Below are positions 11,781 to 22,710 of a DNA stretch of 64,000 bases, piece after piece. This DNA comes from Haematobia irritans. Lineage: Eukaryota > Arthropoda > Insecta > Diptera > Muscidae. The stretch spans positions 68,528,126 through 68,592,125 of the forward strand of contig NC_134400.1 of assembly GCF_050003625.1 (NCBI RefSeq), given 5' to 3'. Both the position numbers and the translations under genes were made by a program. Within the stretch, counting starts at the first letter, position 1. Each line of letters starts with the position of its first letter. The notes under the pieces are model-generated. The model had not been told where the DNA came from and searched no databases. It saw only the letters and a program-made list of their open reading frames with translations.

Positions 11781-14030
11781 ACGCGTATATACGAAGATAT
11801 GGACAAAATAAGTTTTTTCAGATAAAAATTTCAATTTTTTTAGGTTTTGGGAGGATTATTAAATTTTTTTGGTGGTGGTCATGAATTAAAGTCCTTTTCG
11901 CGCTAGGGCGCTTAGTTTAGGAGATATGGGCCAAAGAAGTTTTTCATATAAAAATTCTATTTTTTTTTTAGGTTTTAGGTGGATTTTTCAATGTTTGGGG
12001 GTGGTCACGAAGTAAAGTCCTTTTCGCCCTAGGACGTATATTTAAGGAGATATGGGCAACAGAAGTTTTTCATATAAAAAAATATCATTTTTTTAGGTTT
12101 TGGGTGGATTATTAAATTTTTTGGGGTGGTCACGAATTAAAGTCCTTTTCGCTCTAAAACGCGTATATACGAAGATATGGGCAAAAGAAATTTTTCATAT
12201 AAAAATTGCAATTTTTTAGGGTTTGGGTGGATTTTTCATTTTTTTGGTGGTGGTCATGAAATAAAGTCCTTTTGGCTCTAAGGCGCTTAGTTTAGGAATA
12301 TGGGCAAAATAAGTTTTTCATATAAAAATTTAAATTTTTTAGGTGTTGGGTGGATTTTTCAAATTTTTGAGGGGTGGTGACGATTTAAAGTCCTTTTCCC
12401 TCTAGGACGCATATTTAAGGAGATATGGGCAAAAGATTTTTTTTATATGGGAAAAATAAATTTTTCAATTTTTTGGGGCGTTACGTATTAAAGTCCTTTT
12501 CGCTCTAGGACGCCTATTTAAGGAGATATGGGCAAAAAAATTTTTTCATATAAAAATTGCAATTTTTTAGGTTTTGGGTGGATTTGTCAATTTTTTGGGG
12601 GTGGTCACGAATTAAAGTCCATTTCGCCCTAGGACGCATATTTAAGGAGATATGGGCAAAATAACTTTTTCATATAAAAATTGTAATTTTTTTAGGTTTT
12701 GAGCGGATTATTAAATTGTTTGGGGTGTTACGAATTAAAGTCCTTTTCGCTCTTGGACGCGTGTATGAAGATATGGCCAAAATAAGTTTTTCAGATAAAA
12801 ATTTCAATTTTTTTAGGTTTTGGAAGGATTATTCAATATTTTTGGGGGTGGTCATGAATTAAAGTCATTTTCGCGCTAGGGCGCTTAGTTTAGGAGATAT
12901 GGGCAAAATAACTTTTTCATATAAAAATTTAATTTTTTCAGGTTTTGGGTGGATTTGTCAATTTTTTGGGGGGTGGTCACGAATTAGAGTCCTTTTCCCT
13001 TTAGGACGCATGTTTAAGGAGATATGGGCAAAAGAAATTTTTCATGTGGGAAAAACAAATTTTTAAAATAAAAATTCCATTTTTTTACTATTTGGGTGGA
13101 TTTTTCAATTTTTTGGTGGTGGTCATGAATTAAAGTCCTTTTCGATCTAGAACGCGTATATACGAAGATATAGGCAAAATAAGTTTTTCATATAAAAATT
13201 GCATTTTTTTTTAGGTTTTGGGTGGATTATTAAATTTTTTGGGGTGGTCACGAATTAAAGTCCTTTTCGCTCTAGGACGCGTATATACGAAGCTATGGGC
13301 AAAATAAGTTTTTCAGATAAAAATTTAAATTTTTTTATAATTTGGGAGGATTATTACATTTTGTTGGGGGTGGTCATGAATTAAAGTCCTTTTCGATCTA
13401 GAACGCGTATATACGAAGATATAGGCCAAATAAGTTTTTCATATCAAAATTTAAATTTTTTTAGGTTTTGGGTGGATTTGTCAATTTTTTGGGGGTGGTC
13501 ACGAATTAAAGTCCTTTTCGCCCTAGGACGTATATTTAAGGAGATATGGGCAAAATAACTTTTTCATATAAAAATTGCAATTTTTTTAGGTTTTGAGCGG
13601 ATTATTAAAATTTTTGGGGTGTTACGAATTAAAGTCCTTTTCGCTCTAGGACGCGTATATACGAAGATATGGGCAAAATAAGTTTTTCAGATAAAAAATT
13701 CAATTTGTTTAGGTTTTGGGAGGATTATTCAATTTTTTTTGGGGGTGGTCATGAATTAAAGTCCTTTTCGCGCTAGGGCGCTTAGATTAGGAGATATGGT
13801 CAAAATAAGTTTTTCATATCAAAATTTTAATTTTTTTAGGTTTTGGGTGGATTTGTCAATTTTTTGGGGGTGGTCACGAATTAAAGTCCTTTTCGCCCTA
13901 GGACGTATATTTAAGGAGATATGGGCAAAATAACTTTTTCATATAAAAATTTCAATTTTTTTAGGTTTTGAGCGGATTATTAAATTTTTTGAGGTGTTAC
14001 GAATTCAAGTACTATTCGCTGTAGGACGCG
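11781..14030 (+). repeat. Tandem satellite between LOA-1 and the BEL element
   Basis: About 18 monomers in the same orientation as the left block. The first 800 bp follow the order seen at 6171-6990, so they continue the duplicated segment cut by LOA-1. Long-variant monomers occur near 13020-13100. From about 13440 the block is clean ABC trimer of the kind that dominates right of 44 kb. It ends inside a type A monomer at ACGCG, the BEL target duplication. Confidence 0.93.
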
Positions 14031-14461
14031 TGTTTAGGTGGATAGGATAGCGGGAAGGGAGAATCAATCTGGGGGAGAAGTTGGAGTCTCTTTGTTTAAC
14101 ACCAAGCCAACGAATCCCAATGTCTGTTTGCTTTATGTCTCCGCAAGAAATGTTGGAGAGTGGATACCCAAAATGAAACCAATTGAAAAAGCAGAAATGG
14201 AAAACAATTGATTTAGGATTAATGTTCGAGATTTGGATTTATTTTTTCTTGTGATTCTTACCAGTCTAGTGATGACAATTGAATGAGACAGAAGTCACAC
14301 AAAGTTTTGCGGAAATCTAAATATGACATTGACAGATTTTACGGCGAAGTACATGTATTTACAAGATTGGCAAATCGTATGAAAATGTCAAAGTTATTTT
14401 CCTTTGGGATTTTTAAAAAATAAATCGGAAAAATAGGGTTTGTGTAAAAGTAACACAAACA
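14031..14461 (-). repeat. BEL 3' LTR
   Basis: 431 bp with perfect TGTTT/AAACA ends. It differs from the LTR at 38175-38605 by five substitutions and no indel by eye. The polypurine tract abuts its inner end, which makes this the 3' LTR of a minus-strand element. Confidence 0.95.
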
Positions 14462-14475
14462 TTCCGCCCCCTCTT
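14462..14475 (-). promoter_or_regulatory. BEL polypurine tract
   Basis: On the minus strand a purine-rich run, AAGAGGGGGCGGAA, lies directly 5' of the 3' LTR. This is the position of the plus-strand primer for reverse transcription in LTR elements. Confidence 0.8.
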
Positions 14476-14761
14476 GCAGGATCTCTGCAATATATCCTAT
14501 AATGTCATATTTAGATATCAATTGCAGATAATAATAAAGATAATATCTTATGATTAAGGAAGTAATTCATTTCTTATAGTATTAGTGCGGTAATGTATAG
14601 GGTCGAATTCATTGTCTTATATGATATTATATAAGTATTTATATACAAGTATCTACGAAATACATTTGCTAGTTGTTGGTGTTATCTTTGCTATGTGTCT
14701 CAATTCAAGTAAGTGATGGTCTTTTTTTTTTTTTTTTAATGGACGGATATATTAAATTGGA

Positions 14762-15715
14762 CAATTTCCGTACAGGGTCCAACCAAAAATTGTATTCTGT
14801 GCAGTTGGAAGCCTTGGACGGCTGGATATAACTTCGCTGATGATACGTGCTACGCTGCACCCAGAATGATATCAATAGGTGCCGATTTATAAAATTCGGA
14901 ATCGGCTAGTATAACATTGGAAAATCGAGCTTTATAGGATCGGGAAATAGTTTTCTCGGGAGTATGTATATAAATACGATTATTAACTCGTAGTGACGCT
15001 TCAATTTTTTACCTCGGAATCGTAAACGGAAATCAGTGTAGTCGGACAAAAGGTTTCGTCATTCAATGTGTACGTTGTAAGGCGAAGTTTATTAACAACA
15101 GTGGAAGATATGCGGCTATAGTTGGATCCAGAGTCTAGTAGACAGCGCACTTTATACTTTTCGTCTTAGGCGTACTAATGCTGTAGGGAGCAAGGTAATA
15201 TTGTTTTGCTTAAGGATAGAAGACAAGGAAACGGTCGACGAGTTTGATGTGGATTTGGATTTAGCTGGAATAGTGGATGAAACATGCTTCGAATTTACGG
15301 AATTGGATCCAGAAGCTCGAGTGTCTCGAATTGATGAGCGGTCTCTTTTTTTTAAGGGCCTCAATGTAGAAGGCCTTTTAATTGACGTCGGTTGTGATTG
15401 TTTTAATCTCTCATGGGTGTGGAGTAGACTGTGGTGGTTTCGATGACAGTACCGGCAACCTGTAGTCGTAAAACATCTGCCCTGGGAATGAGTGTGTGCA
15501 AGGCAGTTTTTACAGTATCCGTATGTGTCTACCACTTGAAGTCGTTTCACGGTATTCATATCCAGAAATCTTCGACATTTCCTCAATGCATGGGGATGCC
15601 TGCATAGACGGCATACATATGAGCCAGCAGTATTTTTTTTTAGTATTATCGCGCATTTTTGAACCTGTGGTAGATTATCATTTAGTAGAGTATTGGTAGA
15701 AGATATTGAAATTTT
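14762..15715 (-). pseudogene. Extra Gag zinc-knuckle plus retropepsin-like cassette (BEL/Pao type), degraded
   Basis: Lies between the BEL integrase and the 3' LTR. Reading minus-strand, a Cys/His-rich region starts near 15640 (CRLCRHPH, KCRRFLDM, YCKNCLAHTHSQGRC, CRYCHRNHHSLLH). A Ser/Thr-rich linker follows, open to 15152. In a shifted frame comes LLDSGSNYSRIS, a retropepsin-like Asp-Ser-Gly site, then a DIILGA motif and finally FGW near 14790. That order (knuckles, DSG protease, FGW) is the Gag-protease boundary of BEL/Pao elements. The sequence differs from the BEL gag at 18838-20091, so it is not another copy of it. A frameshift near 15150 and a stop after DIILGA show it is inactive. The 286 bp from here to the polypurine tract hold a 17-T run (near 14721) and nothing else recognisable. 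It could be a captured cassette or the remnant of a separate insertion. Confidence 0.7.
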
Positions 15716-16571
15716 GATGGAGTACTTTCACTCGCTGCCATCGGTTAATCAAATAAGTTGCGGAATCTCTAAGATTTGGGTCTACAGGTACTAGAATTGG
15801 AGTTCCGATTAGGAAATGACCAGGTGTAAGGGCGGAGAGGTCGGACGGCTCCTCAGAGATAGGACATAATGGGCGGGAATTTAGGCATGCTTCAATTCTT
15901 GTAAGTAATGTCTGAAACTCCTCGAATGTATGTTTGAATTGACCGGCTACCTTGCGAAAATGGGTTTTAAAACTTTTTACTCCAGCCTCCCAGAGACCTC
16001 CCATATGAGGCGCCCCAGGTGGAATAAAGTGCCAAGTTAGACCTTGAAACCCATATATGGATTGGACTGTTTGTTGCGACATTTGGACATCCAAAGATTT
16101 GGATGCACCCACAAAGTTTGTACCATTGTCAGAGTGAACATGAAGGGGACAGCCCCTTCTGGAGACAAATCTACTAAACGCAGCAAGAAAGGTCTTTGTG
16201 GAGAGATCCGAAGTGGCCTCCAAATGGATTGCTTTTGTGGAGAAGCATACAAACACACACACGTACCCTTTTTATATGCGACAACATCGACCAGTATAAT
16301 GCTTTATATCAAAAGGGCCCGCAAAGTCAATTCCAGTATGGGCAAACGGTCTTGAAATTTCGGATCTTTCTGCGGGCAGTGCGGACATTAGCTGATTCTG
16401 ACACTTGTGTTTATAGATGACGCAAGGTTTACACTTGTTAATAGTTGTCTTGATCAAGTTTCTAACCTTAATGATCCAATATTTAGAGCGGATTAGTCTG
16501 AGAACCAATTGATTCCCCCATGGATGGAGATTTCGTGGATAAAGCTTACTAATAAACGAGATAATTGACAA
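15678..16571 (-). pseudogene. BEL integrase, catalytic part (duplication unit 1, broken)
   Basis: Reading minus-strand: a zinc-binding remnant (CKPCVIYKHKC), the first catalytic Asp in TGIDFAGPFDI, the second in HSDNGTNFVGA and the catalytic Glu in MGGLWEAGVKSFK, then the Pao-type tail with RPLCPISEEPSDLSALTPGHFLIG. It would insert element cDNA into the host genome. An in-frame TAA at 16272-16274 separates the CRI and KGYVCVFVCF parts. After RWQRVKVLHQNF the sequence leaves the BEL integrase pattern and runs into the extra cassette, so the normal C-terminus is missing or replaced. The N-terminal side is joined to the RNase H part through a 1-nt loss in a G run (C run on the plus strand, 16515-16519). 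Confidence 0.88.
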
Positions 16572-17782
16572 TTGTAAGGAAGGAGGATGGGGTGTCTTTC
16601 GTTATACGACAAAGCTGGAGATAACTCGAGTCTACCACTAATTCGTATGACGCCGTCCGCATCGATAAATGGATTCAAACTTAATATGGGGCTATTTGAT
16701 GATAGTTGTTTCTTCGCGGATAGGGCTAGGTATTCACGCGGAAAAGACGCTTTTTGTGTCATGACAATGAGTCTGTCTTGAACCATCAATACTTCGGCAG
16801 TGGAAATCTTTGTTGAATCTCGGTAATAATTATTACGAAATTTCGGATGAGTGGCAAAGAAAAAACGGTACATGTAGGCAACAACTCGTATCGCTCTAGG
16901 AAGCGAGGAAAATCTCTCAAGTACATCGTTGAAGTTCGCAAAATAGGCGAAATGAACCTTTATGTTTCTCTTTTCGACCTCTAATGTATCAGAAGGGTCG
17001 ACACTCATTCGTGGCCAGTTCTTTTCCGGACCACTAAGCCATGGTGGTCCATTCCACCACAATTCGTTATCCTTGAGACCCTGCGGATCCATTCCTCTAC
17101 TAGCCATGGCAGCTGGATTGAATTCCGATCTTACATGGTACCAGTTTGCCGGACATATAATTTGCGTAATTTTCGACACCCGGTTAGCGACAAAAGTTGA
17201 CCAGAAGTTGGGAGGCTTGCTTAGCCACGACAAGACAAAAGTCGAGTCGGTCCAACACGAAATTGAATACTTCGGAACACGAAGTTGTGGAATAAGGTGG
17301 TCGATCATCTCTGAAAGAAGTGTAGCCCCGCAAAGTTCGAGCCTAGGAATAGAGATGGTTTTGAGCGGCGCCACTTTAGTCTTGCATGAGACTAAGTGGA
17401 CTGAAACAGATTCGCCTTCGACTATGCGAATGTAAAGGGCTGCTGCGTATGCCTTTTCAGAGGCGTCGCAAAACCCATGGAATTGAACTTTGCACTCTGG
17501 TGTGTACCGAACCGAACGAGGAATTCTAATACTGTTTATCAATGGGTACGAGGACTCAAAAGACTTCCAGCTGACTAATGATTCGGACGAAATTTCCTCA
17601 TCCCATTTTGTACCCTCGGCCCAGATCCGTTGCATTATTATCTTTGCCAGAATAATGCATGGAGCTAGCCAGCCAGCTGGATCAAAAAGTCTAGATATTC
17701 GTGAAAGCACTTCCCTTTTCGTGTAGGTGGAATTAATTGGAAAATCAACCGTCGAAAAGAAGAATGAGTCGGATGAAGCATT
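16493..17782 (-). pseudogene. BEL RNase H and integrase zinc region (unit 1)
   Basis: Open for 405 codons from the Met at 17710, and in the same frame back to the TGA at 17783-17785. It begins with the conserved LFDPAGWLAP block after reverse transcriptase. The Pao-type RNase H follows (HGFCDASEKAYAAALY, SIPRLELCGA, CWTDSTFVLSWL, PANWYHVRSEFNPA), then ELWWNGPPWL. The N-terminal zinc region of integrase is at the end (HPILLP, HEISIHGG). The frame fails just after HGG because a G run has lost one base, and the true continuation is in the 16272-16571 frame. Confidence 0.9.
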
Positions 17783-18898
17783 TCAGCGTATTCCTAATGT
17801 TTTCGTTACACTCCGATCATCAAATTCCAGGAAATCTTCAGAGAGAAGTTGACATGGAGGAAGATCTGAAAGAACTTGCTTCGAATTGGAGGTCCATTTT
17901 CTCATTGAAAAGCCGGCGGACTTCAAAGCGGCTATTAATTGGTCCCTGGATTCAATTGCATCGACAATGCAATGTCCACCTGCCAAAGCGTCGTCGACAT
18001 ACATCGAATTCATAAGTATATCTGATGCAAGGGGGTATGTTGAACGGGTATCATCTGCTAATTGTCTAATTGTCCTAATGGCCAGAAACGGTGCACAGTT
18101 TACACCGAATGTGACCGTATCAAGTTGATAATCCTTGATACAGTCGTTTGGATCCTTTCGAAATAAAATGCGTTGGAATGGTCTATGATCAGGATGGATT
18201 AATATTTGTCTATACATCTTTGTTATGTCTCCATTAAAGACATAACGATAGAATCTCCACCTAAGGATAAGTACTATAAGATCCTGTTGCAATATAGGAC
18301 CTGCATGCAAAATGTCATTCACGCTTAACCCATTGGATGTGGGTGAAGAAGCATTGAAGACAACCCGGACTCTTGTCGTTGTGCTATCTGGTCTTACAAC
18401 TGCATGATGCGGAAGATAATAATATTCGGAACCATCGGCGGGCTCAAGCGGAGATACTTCGGACATATGACCTAACGTTTCATATTCTTCAACCACCTTA
18501 TCGTACTCCACTTTGAATTCGGGAGTTCGCAGAAGACGGGATTCATTTCGAAAAAATTGCGCCATGGCGCTTTTTCGGGATTCGCCAATTCTGACAACCC
18601 GGGGGAACGTGTCCTTAAAAGGGAGATGGACTATGTATCGGCCCTCCGAATTCCTAGTAGTCGTGGACATATATAAGTCCTCACAAAATTGTTCAGCAGC
18701 AGACAGAAAAGTCTTCCGTGGAAGGTCTTCCACCTCCCAAAAACGAGAAATTTCTTTGTCTAAGGAGATTTCGCAGAAATTGGATAAAATCTTAAAAGAT
18801 GGTTCGGGAACTTCATTCGGAGTTTTTGGGTGGATCCTTACGGGTCCCATGTAAGGATCCACCCAAAAACTGTTTCCTGTGCAACTAAGGTGCCACAA
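17783..18898 (-). pseudogene. BEL reverse transcriptase (unit 1)
   Basis: Contains the Pao-type fingers and palm: VRVVFNASSPTSNGLSVND, GDITKMYRQI with a catalytic Asp, and MYVDDALAGG with the YVDD active site. It copies element RNA into DNA inside the Gag particle. The frame ends KTLGIR followed by TGA at 17783-17785, where the family has Trp (WNASSDSF follows in frame). The genuine upstream join is at 18841-18850, where protease and reverse transcriptase frames differ because of a palindrome. The Met at 18898 is therefore not a biological start. The same lesions are present in unit 2. Confidence 0.9.
18821..18871. repeat. Perfect palindrome, 21-bp arms, in BEL pol (unit 1)
   Basis: Arms at 18821-18841 and 18851-18871 are exact reverse complements, separated by the 9-nt spacer GGGTCCCAT. 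The first-read arm on the minus strand encodes the conserved VFGWILT block; the other arm encodes VRIHPKT. The reading frame breaks within the spacer. Confidence 0.95.
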
Positions 18899-20091
18899 AC
18901 TTGTCGCCTAACACCGGACAACATTACTGAGGGAAGCAAGTCCCCACTTATCAGCAAGTCGATCCTGGAGCTCTCAAAGAACCGAGGATCCGCTAGAGGT
19001 ATATCCGGTATCTCCATCAACACAGAAGGATTAAAAGTTCGCGATGACAGATTGCCAGACAGATTAGGAACAACTAAGACCGTCGCGGATAACTGGAACA
19101 CGTCGTCTGAGTTGAAAGTCAAATCGAACATACATTCCCTTTGAACGGAAGCCGAAGTAGTATTGTTCAGGCCCGATACCGTAGCCGATGTTCGCCTGGA
19201 CGGAAGTTTTAGGCTGTGGAACAATCGTTCCGATATAAAAGTTCCTTTCGATCCAGAATCCACTAATGCGCGGGCCATGTATGTCATCCCATTATGACCG
19301 ACTTTAACCAAAGCAGTACCCAAAAGGACAGCCTTACATTGGCTCGAAAAACAGGTCTGTACAACTCCACTGCCAGTACTAGTGGACTGTATAGAGGACA
19401 ACCTATGATCATTGGAAGTTGGCAAAGGAGTTACAGCCGTAGAATTCTCCCGGTTTGACTGAACCGAGTTAAGAGGAGCCTGATCGCGATGAAGTAATGT
19501 ATTGTAGCGTTGATGGCATTTGAAACATGTATATTGACTTGTACAATTCTTTACCGAATGTACCTTCGAAAAACAGTTGAGGCATAGACTCCACTTCTTG
19601 ATTTCTTTGAGTCGTTGGTTTGGATTCATTCCCAGAAATTTAGGACATTTTCTGAAAGCATGTTTCTCGTTTGGCCATAAGCGGCACGAAATTTCGTTGA
19701 CCTTGTTTTGAAATGTTTTCACTGTCTTACCACTACCTCTGGAACCTGAATTATTTGTGGAAATCTGTTTCGGACCTACATTTGTGATACTACCCTCTTT
19801 CCTCCGAATCTCTGATACTGATTCTAATGTTCTGTGACGGTTAGTCAAAAAAGAATCTATATCAGACCATTTTGGGAGTTGAGTTTTATCCTCTAGTGTC
19901 TGCTCCCACAAAGTCAATGTAACGTCAGGGAGCCTGTTACAACAGACAAATACAAAAATTGGATCCCAACTTTGAATATCGATGTCATGGAGTTTCAACA
20001 AGGATATACAACCGTTAATATCTCTTTGTAATCCTTTCAATGAACTACTGGATTCAATCGAAATAGTGGGTGAATTGAAAAGAGTTTTCAA
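18838..20091 (-). pseudogene. BEL gag C-terminal part, zinc knuckles and A17-type protease (unit 1)
   Basis: 417 codons. The N-terminal part is the Pao Gag core (DIQSWDPIFVF, LPDVTLTLWEQ, LPKWSDIDSFL). Then come Cys/His knuckles (KCPKFLGM, CLNCFSKVHSVKNC, CFKCHQRYNTLLH) for RNA packaging. The protease follows, with ALVDSGSKGTFISE as the active-site DSG, and RIDLLISGDLL near the end. The frame stops at TVFGWILTWDP because of the palindrome at 18821-18871. In an intact element it would continue into reverse transcriptase. The start at 20091 is only the first Met after the truncated hAT piece; gag really begins at 36424. Confidence 0.92.
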
Positions 20092-20098
20092 TTGAATA

Positions 20099-20160
20099 CA
20101 GTGATGCCAGGAGGTTTTTTGAAAATTCCCTACGCGGCTCCAAAAAATTCCCTTTTTTTC
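20099..20160 (-). mobile_element. hAT terminal fragment in duplication unit 1
   Basis: 62 bp identical to the left end of the hAT at 23893, starting CAGTGATGCCAGG and preceded by the same BEL sequence and ATTGAATA. It ends at the duplication junction. Its presence shows that the hAT was already in gag when the duplication arose. Confidence 0.95.
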
Positions 20161-20176
20161 TTGGGAATTTTTTGGA
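20139..20176. repeat. Fold-back palindrome at the tandem-duplication junction
   Basis: 14-bp perfect arms (20139-20152 and 20163-20176) around the spacer TTTTTTTCTT. The left arm belongs to the hAT end; the last bases of the right arm are the first bases of unit 2 (GGATC). Bases 20161-20173 fit neither parent sequence and are the inverse of the hAT arm. Confidence 0.93.
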
Positions 20177-20383
20177 TCTTTCTGCGGGCAGTGCGGACAT
20201 TAGCTGATTCTGACACTTGTGTTTATAGATGACGCAAGGTTTACACTTGTTAATAGTTGTCTTGATCAAGTTTCTAACCTTAATGATCCAATATTTAGAG
20301 CGGATTAGTCTGAGAACCAATTGATTCCCCCATGGATGGAGATTTCGTGGATAAAGCTTACTAATAAACGAGATAATTGACAA
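20174..20383 (-). pseudogene. BEL integrase N-terminal fragment (unit 2)
   Basis: Carries the piece with CKPCVIYKHKC and ends at SALPAERS, where the duplication junction cuts it off. No catalytic core is present, so only unit 1 has the integrase active-site region. It shares the C-run lesion (20327-20331) with unit 1. Confidence 0.88.
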
Positions 20384-21594
20384 TTGTAAGGAAGGAGGAT
20401 GGGGTGTCTTTCGTTATACGACAAAGCTGGAGATAACTCGAGTCTACCACTAATTCGTATGACGCCGTCCGCATCGATAAATGGATTCAAACTTAATATG
20501 GGGCTATTTGATGATAGTTGTTTCTTCGCGGATAGGGCTAGGTATTCACGCGGAAAAGACGCTTTTTGTGTCATGACAATGAGTCTGTCTTGAACCATCA
20601 ATACTTCGGCAGTGGAAATCTTTGTTGAATCTCGGTAATAATTATTACGAAATTTCGGATGAGTGGCAAAGAAAAAACGGTACATGTAGGCAACAACTCG
20701 TATCGCTCTAGGAAGCGAGGAAAATCTCTCAAGTACATCGTTGAAGTTCGCAAAATAGGCGAAATGAACCTTTATGTTTCTCTTTTCGACCTCTAATGTA
20801 TCAGAAGGGTCGACACTCATTCGTGGCCAGTTCTTTTCCGGACCACTAAGCCATGGTGGTCCATTCCACCACAATTCGTTATCCTTGAGACCCTGCGGAT
20901 CCATTCCTCTACTAGCCATGGCAGCTGGATTGAATTCCGATCTTACATGGTACCAGTTTGCCGGACATATAATTTGCGTAATTTTCGACACCCGGTTAGC
21001 GACAAAAGTTGACCAGAAGTTGGGAGGCTTGCTTAGCCACGACAAGACAAAAGTCGAGTCGGTCCAACACGAAATTGAATACTTCGGAACACGAAGTTGT
21101 GGAATAAGGTGGTCGATCATCTCTGAAAGAAGTGTAGCCCCGCAAAGTTCGAGCCTAGGAATAGAGATGGTTTTGAGCGGCGCCACTTTAGTCTTGCATG
21201 AGACTAAGTGGACTGAAACAGATTCGCCTTCGACTATGCGAATGTAAAGGGCTGCTGCGTATGCCTTTTCAGAGGCGTCGCAAAACCCATGGAATTGAAC
21301 TTTGCACTCTGGTGTGTACCGAACCCAACGAGGAATTCTAATACTGTTTATCAATGGGTACGAGGACTCAAAAGACTTCCAGCTGACTAATGATTCGGAC
21401 GAAATTTCCTCATCCCATTTTGTACCCTCGGCCCAGATCCGTTGCATTATTATCTTTGCCAGAATAATGCATGGAGCTAGCCAGCCAGCTGGATCAAAAA
21501 GTCTAGATATTCGTGAAAGCACTTCCCTTTTCGTGTAGGTGGAATTAATTGGAAAATCAACCGTCGAAAAGAAGAATGAGTCGGATGAAGCATT
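20305..21594 (-). pseudogene. BEL RNase H and integrase zinc region (unit 2)
   Basis: Copy of 16493-17782 with one amino-acid change seen (IPRWVRY in place of IPRSVRY). It has the same motifs and the same terminal frameshift after HEISIHGG. It is bounded upstream by the shared TGA at 21595-21597. Confidence 0.9.
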
Positions 21595-22710
21595 TCAGCG
21601 TATTCCTAATGTTTTCGTTACACTCCGATCATCAAATTCCAGGAAATCTTCAGAGAGAAGTTGACATGGAGGAAGATCTGAAAGAACTTGCTTCGAATTG
21701 GAGGTCCATTTTCTCATTGAAAAGCCGGCGGACTTCAAAGCGGCTATTAATTGGTCCCTGGATTCAATTGCATCGACAATGCAATGTCCACCTGCCAAAG
21801 CGTCGTCGACATACATCGAATTCATAAGTATATCTGATGCAAGGGGGTATGTTGAACGGGTATCATCTGCTAATTGTCTAATTGTCCTAATGGCCAGAAA
21901 CGGTGCACAGTTTACACCGAATGTGACCGTATCAAGTTGATAATCCTTGATACAGTCGTTTGGATCCTTTCGAAATAAAATGCGTTGGAATGGTCTATGA
22001 TCAGGATGGATTAATATTTGTCTATACATCTTTGTTATGTCTCCATTAAAGACATAACGATAGAATCTCCACCTAAGGATAAGTACTATAAGATCCTGTT
22101 GCAATATAGGACCTGCATGCAAAATGTCATTCACGCTTAACCCATTGGATGTGGGTGAAGAAGCATTGAAGACAACCCGGACTCTTGTCGTTGTGCTATC
22201 TGGTCTTACAACTGCATGATGCGGAAGATAATAATATTCGGAACCATCGGCGGGCTCAAGCGGAGATACTTCGGACATATGACCTAACGTTTCATATTCT
22301 TCAACCACCTTATCGTACTCCACTTTGAATTCGGGAGTTCGCAGAAGACGGGATTCATTTCGAAAAAATTGCGCCATGGCGCTTTTTCGGGATTCGCCAA
22401 TTCTGACAACCCGGGGGAACGTGTCCTTAAAAGGGAGATGGACTATGTATCGGCCCTCCGAATTCCTAGTAGTCGTGGACATATATAAGTCCTCACAAAA
22501 TTGTTCAGCAGCAGACAGAAAAGTCTTCCGTGGAAGGTCTTCCACCTCCCAAAAACGAGAAATTTCTTTGTCTAAGGAGATTTCGCAGAAATTGGATAAA
22601 ATCTTAAAAGATGGTTCGGGAACTTCATTCGGAGTTTTTGGGTGGATCCTTACGGGTCCCATGTAAGGATCCACCCAAAAACTGTTTCCTGTGCAACTAA
22701 GGTGCCACAA
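21595..22710 (-). pseudogene. BEL reverse transcriptase (unit 2)
   Basis: Translates identically to the unit 1 copy over 371 codons, including the YVDD active site (MYVDDALAGG). It has the same TGA after KTLGIR and the same palindrome-associated frame break at its N-terminal side. Confidence 0.9.
22633..22683. repeat. Perfect palindrome, 21-bp arms, in BEL pol (unit 2)
   Basis: Exact copy of the palindrome at 18821-18871, arms 22633-22653 and 22663-22683. It therefore predates the tandem duplication. Confidence 0.95.

Larger units (their letters stand above)
16362..20160 (-). repeat. 3.8-kb tandem duplication, unit 1
   Basis: Covers BEL integrase N-terminal part, RNase H, reverse transcriptase, protease, the gag C-terminal part and the first 62 bp of the hAT. 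It matches 20174-23954 with only about four substitutions noted (for example 17513, 18948, 18967, 19860) and one in-frame length change near 19940. Lesions in pol are shared by both units and so predate the duplication. Confidence 0.95.

Noticed and set aside
15201..18128. Plus-strand frames across the BEL gag-pol region
   Set aside because: They are antisense shadows of the minus-strand polyprotein and appear identically in both duplication units.
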